Source: Candidatus Woesearchaeota archaeon
GTDB taxonomy: Archaea > Nanobdellota > Nanobdellia > Woesearchaeales > UBA525
DNA: 23,337 bases
NCBI GenBank assembly: GCA_018221165.1
Contig: JAAOYD010000044.1
Location: 1-23,337, forward strand
Direction: 5' to 3'
In this document: positions 15,964-21,785 of the stretch, one piece after another
Layout: every line of letters begins with the position of its first letter
Position numbering within the stretch: the first letter of the stretch is position 1
The notes under the pieces: model-generated
Seen by the model: the letters and a program-made list of their open reading frames with translations, nothing else
The model's database searches: none
Told to the model about the DNA's origin: nothing
Made by a program: the position numbers and the translations under genes

Positions 15964-16030
15964 GGAGAATAAACCCTTTTGAATAATAATTACGAACGGA
16001 CAACAACAAAACCAAGCAGGTGACACGACC

Positions 16031-16750
16031 ATGAAACTCAACACACCAACATTGGCCACCTTCCTCCTGCTTGGCATACTCCTCGCATCCTCGCTCGCGC
16101 TGGCAGCACCGTCAGGCGCGCGGATAACCTACAACAGCACTGACTACGGGCCAACTATAAGTCCGCAGAGTCACACCGCTAACCGAAGCACCATCACAAC
16201 AATCATCCTCGACGCGGTCCAACAGAATCAATACTGGAAGGCTTACGTTGGGAATGTGACTGGCACGCTCACTTTGGACGACGTGAACAATAATACTATC
16301 TACGACTGGACAACAACTACTGTGAGTGGTGAGGTCTATGCGAGCAGGAGCACACTTGATTTTGGCACTGTCGCCTGTGCTGACACTGCTACAATCTCAG
16401 CAGAAGAGGCAGCGATGAATATGACGACGCCGAACCAGGCGGATAACATCACGAGCACGTTCAACAGCACCGACCACACTGACACGTTTGTTGCGGGTAC
16501 CAACTTGCAGAACTGTCCTATGACTTCACTGTACGTGAACGATGTCAGTCAAGGACAGAACAATGCTGCCGACTTCCAGGAGTTCCTTATGGAGGAAGCA
16601 GGGAACAACCTTGTCTATGTCTCGATTATCAATGATAACACTGCAGGGTTTGACAACGCTCGCAACTTCGACTTCCAAATGATTGTAGCGGAGAGCGATA
16701 GGAATGCCCTTGCATACACCTATTACTTTTACGTCGAGCTTGGCTCCTAA
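16031..16750 (+). CDS. Secreted family protein F (WKAYVGNV subfamily)
   Basis: A 239-aa precursor with GCAGGTGA seven bases before the ATG. The signal peptide covers residues 1-25 and ends ALA before APSGA. Landmarks: DAVQQNQYWKAYVGNVTG (61-78), LTLDD (80-84), SGEVYASR (99-106), Cys116 and Cys162, NAADFQEFLME (178-188), FDFQMIVAES (213-222) and YYFYVELGS. It is closest to B; the DNA around the VQQN and WKAY motifs is nearly the same. It follows E by 67 bases and precedes F' by 33, the same order as A-B-B'. Probable extracellular subunit. Confidence 0.85.
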   Translation: MKLNTPTLATFLLLGILLASSLALAAPSGARITYNSTDYGPTISPQSHTANRSTITTIILDAVQQNQYWKAYVGNVTGTLTLDDVNNNTIYDWTTTTVSGEVYASRSTLDFGTVACADTATISAEEAAMNMTTPNQADNITSTFNSTDHTDTFVAGTNLQNCPMTSLYVNDVSQGQNNAADFQEFLMEEAGNNLVYVSIINDNTAGFDNARNFDFQMIVAESDRNALAYTYYFYVELGS

Positions 16751-16783
16751 GCCGGCTCCGCATAGCCATTAAAGGTCTTTCCA

Positions 16784-17710
16784 ATGAACCCTACTATCTG
16801 GTGCTCTGGCACTCGAATAAAAGGGCTGGCAGTCCTCTCCCTGCTCGTAATAATTATTCTGCTCTATAATGCAATCTTCACATTCAGCTACAGCGTCGGC
16901 CCCAACTATCGCAATGTGAGCGTCGACACGCGCATCAACATCACTAACGCCCTCCCTGAGATTCTTGCAGTTGTAATCAACGACCCTATCACACTCAATG
17001 CAGGCACGACCACGTTCGTGGAGTGCAACGTTTCTACCCGTGATTATAATGGCTATGCGGACATCAATTACACAAATGCGGTCTTTTATCTTAACTCAAC
17101 CACTTCTGACGCCGCAGACGACAATAACACCCATTACTCAAACAGTAGTTGTGCTATCACTGCTCAAAGTGGTTATAGCAAGAACTTCACTTGTGGGTTC
17201 ACAGTGTATTACTACGCGCTGAACGGCACGTGGACATGCAACGCTACGGTGCATGACAACAGTAGCATTAATGCGACTGACTGGAACTGGACGACCATTA
17301 ACTCAATGCTCGCTCTGAACGTTTCGGCGTCGCTTCTTGATTATGGCGACATGGATGTTGGAGACACGAGTGTAAATAAGACCTTGAATGTGACGAACAT
17401 TGGCAACCTGGACATTAATGTGAGTTTGAGGGGTTATGGTGAAGTTGAGGGTGACGGCTTAGCCTTCAAGTGCGAAGTTGGCAATATTACCATCGATAAC
17501 GAACGTTTTAGTTTGAACAGTAGTCATGGTTGGGGGCAAAAAACACCACTTACTGGTGGCTTTCAGCAGATACAAAACCTGACCATCACAAAACAAGACA
17601 CACCTGGAACGCTCAAGACAAACACGACCTATTGGCAGGTCTACATCCCTCCAAACCCTGCTGGTGAGTGCAACGGCACCATTGTCTTTCAGGCGGAAAG
17701 CGCGACGTGA
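16784..17710 (+). CDS. Membrane-anchored surface protein F' (paralog of B')
   Basis: A 308-aa protein with one N-terminal hydrophobic helix (about 15-34) and an extracellular region with the same motifs and order as B': FSYSVGPNYRN, DDNNTHYSNSSC, TWTCNATVHD, LALN-DYGDMDVGDTSV, TNIGNLDINVS, GDGLAFKC and terminal YIPPNPAGECNGTIVFQAES. The N-terminus RIKG-LAVLSLL resembles an archaeal class III (prepilin-type) signal, with KG (13-14) before the helix; B' has KGRT at the equivalent place, a weaker fit. So type IV pilin-like processing is possible, but simple anchoring is equally likely. It has more than 20 N-X-S/T sequons. It closes the R2-E-F-F' unit. The C-terminal half loosely recalls TasA/camelysin-type fibre subunits, a guess only. 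Confidence 0.85.
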   Translation: MNPTIWCSGTRIKGLAVLSLLVIIILLYNAIFTFSYSVGPNYRNVSVDTRINITNALPEILAVVINDPITLNAGTTTFVECNVSTRDYNGYADINYTNAVFYLNSTTSDAADDNNTHYSNSSCAITAQSGYSKNFTCGFTVYYYALNGTWTCNATVHDNSSINATDWNWTTINSMLALNVSASLLDYGDMDVGDTSVNKTLNVTNIGNLDINVSLRGYGEVEGDGLAFKCEVGNITIDNERFSLNSSHGWGQKTPLTGGFQQIQNLTITKQDTPGTLKTNTTYWQVYIPPNPAGECNGTIVFQAESAT

Positions 17711-17766
17711 GCCGTCGAAACCTTTCTCACTAGCGTTCGGGAGTTGCAATTCTGCGAATCACAACC

Positions 17767-17774
17767 TTTAAATA
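17767..17774 (+). promoter_or_regulatory. TATA box of the S-layer-like gene
   Basis: TTTAAATA lies 30 bases before the ATG at 17805, predicting a very short or absent leader. GAGGG just before the ATG is too close to act as a normal RBS. Confidence 0.6.
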
Positions 17775-17804
17775 CGCCTTTCTTGGTGGACTCATCGTGA
17801 GGGA

Positions 17805-19568
17805 ATGGTGAAAAAGTATCTCATTATTGCAGTCCTTTGTTTACTGCTCTTGCCATCAGCACTAGCGCTTGATAGGGTCATCGTGAACAGTCATGACTGG
17901 AAGGACGTCTATAGCGGCATGCTCTACGCTACCTTGGAGGGTGTGCCAAGCAATTTCCTCGTAAGTCAGAAACATGCAAACATCCTTCTCTATTCTATCC
18001 CAACGAGCGAAGAAGAACAGTTCGTGGTGAGCAGTCGTCAGCAACCGTATTTTGTTGGCTACGAAAGCTTCCTTAAGGCAAAAGGCTACGAAAGCGCTGA
18101 AGAACTTGTGACGAGAAATGCCAACCTTGATCTTGCCGTGCGACTTGGAGGTGTCACAAATTACATTGTCATCGATCCTGCTTATGGCTACAATGCAATC
18201 AGCGCTGCGCCCTATGCAGCGGTGAGTCGGAGCTATGTTCTCTTCGCTGATCGTCGTAACATCGATAATATCGTTGACTTTCTTGCAAGTAGGGCAGTTG
18301 ATGAGCTCATCTTATTTGGCAATCTTGACCGTGATGTAAAGGATGAATTAGCACAATTCAACCCTGAAGTCATAAATGAGGGTGATCGCTTCAGCAACAA
18401 TCTTGTCATGGTTGACAAATACCAGGAGTTCTCGGACGCGAAACAAATTATTCTTACGAATGGTGAGTTTATCGAGGCCGGCATGATGAGTGGAGATGAC
18501 CCTGTAGTGTTCATTGGTAAGGCGAATGTTCCTGAGAGTGTGCGCGATTACATCCAGGCAAGTGATGTTGAGGTTGGTATCCTCATCGGGAACGAGCTCA
18601 TTGGTACTGCGACTATTGTGAGACGGCAGCTTGGTATTAGTGTGTTCGTTAAGTTCGCGCAGGGAGCGCGTACGCCTAAAGGGGCAATTGCGCAAGTGGA
18701 GGATCTCGATAGGTTCCCTATGCCACTCTACAATATCCTTCTTGAAATTACCAGTGTTGTCTATAACAAGGCGACGCGTTCATTAGAAGTTACTTATCGT
18801 AATCCCCAGGATCTCGCTCTTAACTTTAAGAGCACCATCACTATCAATGGTGGTGAATTGCCAATTATCCTTGGTGATAACGACCCGCTTTTCCTTGACA
18901 AGGGCGGCTACAAGACTGTTGTGTACAGTGTTGATACTGATGGCAATCCGCTCGTGCTCGACGACGGTGACTATATCGCTGAGCTTTTCACTATCTATGG
19001 TGAAGGACCACGTAGCCTGGACCAAGCGTTGCAAGGTACATTCCCGATACAGTTCATCGAGGTCATGGATGACGCGCAGATTAACATCACTGGTCTCTAT
19101 TACGACAAGAGCAAAGGGCAGTTCATCATCACAATTAGAAACACAGGTGATGTGGACGTGTATGTCCAGCCCGAGCTCGTTAATTTGTTGATTAATGATG
19201 AGTACGTCACCGTCGCTGCTGACGAAGTTGTGCGCATCCCTGCCGGTGGTGAGGCAAAAGTTCCTGTAACAATCGAACTGGAAGAGCCTGATTTCGAGGA
19301 GAACCCGACGGTGAAAGTGCGTGCCTATTACGGTGAGCGTGAGATAGCGTTAGTCAAGATACAGGAAAAAACTTTTCCCTTCGTATTTGGTGGTAGTGCA
19401 CTTGGCTTCGTGACTAACATGAGCGGCGGCACCGCAACAATCATTGTCATCGTGCTCATCGTGCTGGTGCTCCTCTGGTTCCTTGGCACGAAGAAGAAGT
19501 GCAAGCATTGCGGACACAAGAACGCACGTGGTAGGAAGACCTGCCGGAAGTGCCATAAGCGACTCTAA
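17805..19568 (+). CDS. S-layer-like surface protein with C-terminal TM and zinc ribbon
   Basis: 587 aa. Residues 1-21 form a signal peptide ending ALA. The ectodomain begins DRVIVNSHDWKDVYSGMLYA, reminiscent of cell-wall-binding repeat 2-like folds, and contains YGYNAISAAPYA, ILTNGEFIEA and VGILIGNEL. I recall this protein type as conserved in Woesearchaeota and Pacearchaeota. The second half (about 310-530) looks like two or more beta-sandwich domains. Residues 543-562 are a transmembrane helix, followed by a cytoplasmic zinc ribbon with CKHC (566-569) and CRKC (580-583) in a Lys/Arg-rich tail. It has its own TATA box and far fewer N-X-S/T sequons than the preceding secreted array, so it is probably a conserved envelope gene next to a variable island. 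It may anchor the surface layer and connect to cytoplasmic partners; function not established. Confidence 0.85.
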   Translation: MVKKYLIIAVLCLLLLPSALALDRVIVNSHDWKDVYSGMLYATLEGVPSNFLVSQKHANILLYSIPTSEEEQFVVSSRQQPYFVGYESFLKAKGYESAEELVTRNANLDLAVRLGGVTNYIVIDPAYGYNAISAAPYAAVSRSYVLFADRRNIDNIVDFLASRAVDELILFGNLDRDVKDELAQFNPEVINEGDRFSNNLVMVDKYQEFSDAKQIILTNGEFIEAGMMSGDDPVVFIGKANVPESVRDYIQASDVEVGILIGNELIGTATIVRRQLGISVFVKFAQGARTPKGAIAQVEDLDRFPMPLYNILLEITSVVYNKATRSLEVTYRNPQDLALNFKSTITINGGELPIILGDNDPLFLDKGGYKTVVYSVDTDGNPLVLDDGDYIAELFTIYGEGPRSLDQALQGTFPIQFIEVMDDAQINITGLYYDKSKGQFIITIRNTGDVDVYVQPELVNLLINDEYVTVAADEVVRIPAGGEAKVPVTIELEEPDFEENPTVKVRAYYGEREIALVKIQEKTFPFVFGGSALGFVTNMSGGTATIIVIVLIVLVLLWFLGTKKKCKHCGHKNARGRKTCRKCHKRL

Positions 19569-19575
19569 GAAAAAC

Positions 19576-19926
19576 TTATTTCTTTCTTGCATAACTTTCG
19601 AAATGCACTTTCTCGTCGTGGGGATTGAAGACTTTCTCAATACGGTACTTTCCTTTTGTCCAGATTTCGCCATCAATCTTGAGATGCGTCGCTTCGAGAA
19701 TCATGATGCTAGCAATGGGTCGTGACAGCTCTTGGTTCCCTTTCGTCTCAAGCAGCGGAAGCTCGCCGTCGAGCCAGTAGTTTCGCTGTCCTTTCTTCAA
19801 GAAGGAGTAGGTTTTCCCCGTTTCGAGGGATTTGGGTATACATTCATCTTCCGCGCGTTTGCCTTGCTTGTAGTGGGAGATGTCGCGCAAGGCGAGGTCA
19901 GGATTGAATTCTACACTAATACCCAT
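19576..19926 (-). CDS. Conserved hypothetical DPANN protein, 116 aa
   Basis: A soluble basic protein. MGISVEFNPDLALRDISHY opens it, followed by EDECIPKSLETGKTYSFLKK, GQRNYWLDGELPLLETKGN, LSRPIASIMILEATH, and a GKYRIEKVF...HFESYARKK end. I recall this as a small family widespread in Woesearchaeota-like genomes, without assigned function. The stretch from LEATH onward looks like an all-beta fold. The stop codon lies seven bases from the stop of the convergent 587-aa gene, so the two share a T/A-rich terminator zone. A weak TATA-like GCTTTAATT lies about 30 bases upstream of the ATG on the reverse strand. No Cys cluster or membrane helix. Confidence 0.8.
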   Translation of the reverse strand: MGISVEFNPDLALRDISHYKQGKRAEDECIPKSLETGKTYSFLKKGQRNYWLDGELPLLETKGNQELSRPIASIMILEATHLKIDGEIWTKGKYRIEKVFNPHDEKVHFESYARKK

Positions 19927-20290
19927 GAACGAGGGGTTTTTTGTGGAGAATTAAAGCTTATCGCTAGAATGGAATTTGGCTCCGGGCAGAGGGGGTGGGG
20001 GGTCGCGTAGAATCGCAATAGCCCGGGAGCCTGTTGAGTGGGAAATGACCTCGCCCGCGTTTACTGAGCTGTGTCGTCGCTGTGCGGGTGAGGGAGTCTT
20101 GTGAATTAAGGAAAGGAAGGCCCCTGAACGAGGAGGGTGGGTGGAGGGTGGGTCGCGAGAGAATCGCAATTCGTCCAGGAGCACTTCAGTGTGAGTTCTG
20201 TACCTCTTTTTCTCGGGAAGGCTACCTCCTTTTCTCGGGAAGTAGTTTCGTAAGTATAATCGGCGTGAGCCGTCCACCTTTGTCGCAAAT
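19927..20290. other. Non-coding G-rich region with imperfect duplications
   Basis: 364 bases between two reverse-strand genes with no convincing gene. A 31-33 base segment is duplicated (20000-20030 and 20150-20182; shared GGGTCGCG and AGAATCGCAAT), each copy preceded by a run of G-rich triplets on the plus strand and further upstream by TGAACGAGG. A 20-base unit, TACCTCTTTTTCTCGGGAAG, is repeated at 20201-20220 and 20223-20242 with one mismatch. A CGGC-GTGA-GCCG hairpin is at 20261-20272, and CACCTTTGTCGCAA at 20275-20288 is the reverse complement of the array's leader element. Could hold a small RNA on either strand. Confidence 0.5.
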
Positions 20291-20701
20291 TTATTTTTTG
20301 ACGATGAAGTCTCGGGGCGGTTTGCGCAGCTCCTGGAGCCACATGAGTCCCACTTTCATCATGTTCTTGTTGAATTTCTCTGAGAGCTTGTAGGTTTTCT
20401 TGTATAGGTCGTAGTCGATGAGCCCCATGGTTTTCATGGGTGTGAGGATGCGGTCGTAGAACTGCCGCTTGTTGTAGCTGATTATGGTTTCTTTCTTCGG
20501 TCCCACAGTGGGCTTGCTGCCTATCTTGATGCCGTCGTGCAGTGCGGTCGCGAACAAGGACATCTCGGTCTTGCCGATTTCACCGTCCTTCATTTTCATC
20601 TCTTCTACAAGCAGTTTTGCTACGATAACCTGTTGCTTAGTCGCGAAGATAATGTCATACACACTGTCAGGCATGTTGAATTGGTCAAATAGTATAACCA
20701 T
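20291..20701 (-). CDS. Conserved hypothetical DPANN protein, winged-helix-like, 136 aa
   Basis: A basic soluble protein without a signal peptide. It opens MVILFDQFNMPDSVYDIIF; internal ATGs (for example at 20674) are possible starts, but the TATA box position favours 20701. The centre has TKQQVIVAKLLVEEM and KTEMSLFATALHDG. The most conserved-looking segment is YNKRQFYDRILTPMKTMGLI followed by DYDLYKKTYKLSEKFNKNM. I remember this segment from DPANN proteins annotated as hypothetical; the helix-then-'MGLIDYD' pattern fits a winged-helix fold with a wing strand. DNA binding is therefore possible but not shown. The gene has no RBS and a short predicted leader. It diverges from the AbrB-GWNLVGYP operon. 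Confidence 0.75.
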   Translation of the reverse strand: MVILFDQFNMPDSVYDIIFATKQQVIVAKLLVEEMKMKDGEIGKTEMSLFATALHDGIKIGSKPTVGPKKETIISYNKRQFYDRILTPMKTMGLIDYDLYKKTYKLSEKFNKNMMKVGLMWLQELRKPPRDFIVKK

Positions 20702-20730
20702 TTTGTATCGTTATCTACAATAACACCAGT

Positions 20731-20771
20731 AGTATATAAATATTTCGTTTCGTATAGTAATTTGTATACTA
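20731..20771 (-). promoter_or_regulatory. Promoter of the 136-aa reverse gene
   Basis: On the reverse strand, CGAAA is followed by TATTTATATACT (plus strand 20731-20746), a strong BRE/TATA pair about 35 bases from the ATG. Upstream of it lies TAGTA-N7-TACTA (20755-20771), an inverted repeat that also contains ATTTGTATAC, a string found in the A-unit operator (8351-8360). Confidence 0.65.
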
Positions 20772-20822
20772 GGATTGGTTTCAGATTGAAATAATAAGTA
20801 AAAAAATAAGTAAAATCAGCAG

Positions 20823-20830
20823 TTTTAAAA
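20823..20830 (+). promoter_or_regulatory. TATA-like box of the AbrB-led operon
   Basis: TTTTAAAA lies 24 bases before the GTG at 20854, consistent with a leaderless transcript. The sequence is weaker than the other promoters here. Confidence 0.45.
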
Positions 20831-20853
20831 ATCAGAATCACAAAAAAGCGTGT

Positions 20854-21045
20854 GTGGAGCTGAAACGACGACTCTATCCGCGTGGCGGGAGCTATGAAAC
20901 AACTATTCCCAAGCCCCTACTCTTTTCGTTGGATCAGAAGAAGAAGCACAAGGTATGCTTCAAGTATGATATGGAGAAGAACCGTTGGTATATTGACTTC
21001 GAAGAAGTCGATGCGCCGAACACGAAGCGAGGTGGTCCCGAATGA
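20854..21045 (+). CDS. Small AbrB/SpoVT-like DNA-binding protein
   Basis: 63 aa with a GTG start. RRLYPRGGSYETTIPKPLL (5-23) followed by KKKHKVCFKYDMEKNRWYIDFEE matches the swapped-hairpin AbrB/MazE fold: a basic beta hairpin, a Gly turn, an IP motif before a short helix, and then two strands. I recall this compact RGGSYETTIP version from DPANN genomes. AbrB-fold proteins usually dimerise and bind DNA through the N-terminal hairpins. The stop overlaps the next ATG (ATGA, 21042-21045), so it leads a tightly coupled three-gene operon and may regulate it. Confidence 0.8.
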   Translation: MELKRRLYPRGGSYETTIPKPLLFSLDQKKKHKVCFKYDMEKNRWYIDFEEVDAPNTKRGGPE

Positions 21046-21785
21046 GTCGCGACCACAGAATTCTGCCACTCCACCGACGTCAAGTACATCATCACCGGCC
21101 ACAAGTACTCGGTGCCCTCCTTTTTCTTGGCCTCTTTACAATCTTCACACTGCTCATTCTCGCAAGCAAGCTCTCGCCGGCGAAGATTACCGCTCATGCA
21201 TTGACTCAGAACGTCAGCACGCGAGTTAATGTCACTGGCGCAACTTTCTACAACTGCACCACTGACATTCCTGTTGGGACTAGTCTGAAGAGCTTCAATT
21301 GCATACCTCTTTCCTTGCCTTTTTCGAATTTCATGAACAGTCTCAGCTCCTCAGGGAGCGGAGTCAAGGTCATATACAAGTACACCCCCTGGTCCAACGG
21401 AAAATGGCAGGCTTACAACCGAAGTCTTAGTAGCTCAGTCGTCCAGATGAACAGCCTTGGCAACCAAGATGGGTTCTACTTTCTCATGGACGCGTCTGAA
21501 ACCTTTCTCTATGAAGGTTTTCTCCCTTTCAATAGTAGCATACTAATCAGGCCTGGCTGGAACCTCGTCGGCTACCCAACCAATAGGACTAAACCCCTTG
21601 CCTTGAGCATCCAAAGCATCAATACTACCTATGAGTTCATCGAAACGCTTGAAGGAACCGAAGAGGTAGGAGCATATTTATGGGATGTGCCCCCTCCTGG
21701 CAACGACACACTCTTCAACACGACGCCGTTCCATGGCTTCTGGATTAGGAATACAATACAGGACAACTGGATGGTGCTCCGATGA
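21042..21785 (+). CDS. Membrane-anchored GWNLVGYP-domain surface protein
   Basis: 247 aa. The N-terminus (1-21) is basic and His-rich, a transmembrane helix follows (about 22-42), and the rest is predicted extracellular. The C-terminal part has the pattern I recall in DPANN surface proteins: YTPW-x-NGKWQAYNRS, NxLGNQDGFYFLMDASETFLY, then GWNLVGYPTN (172-181), followed by YLWDVPPPGND and GFWIRNTIQDNW. This likely forms a beta fold with two similar halves. It has several N-X-S/T sequons and two Cys near the start of the ectodomain (NCTTD and FNCIP). It overlaps both neighbours by four bases. Function unknown; a cell-surface role with the downstream Cys-rich protein is suggested by the coupling. 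Confidence 0.8.
   Translation: MSRDHRILPLHRRQVHHHRPQVLGALLFLGLFTIFTLLILASKLSPAKITAHALTQNVSTRVNVTGATFYNCTTDIPVGTSLKSFNCIPLSLPFSNFMNSLSSSGSGVKVIYKYTPWSNGKWQAYNRSLSSSVVQMNSLGNQDGFYFLMDASETFLYEGFLPFNSSILIRPGWNLVGYPTNRTKPLALSIQSINTTYEFIETLEGTEEVGAYLWDVPPPGNDTLFNTTPFHGFWIRNTIQDNWMVLR

Noticed and set aside
19951..20277. Reverse-strand 108-codon frame and a forward frame at 20082-20393
   Set aside because: Both translate to low-complexity Pro/Arg/Ser-rich sequence over duplicated non-coding DNA, and the forward one runs into a real reverse gene.
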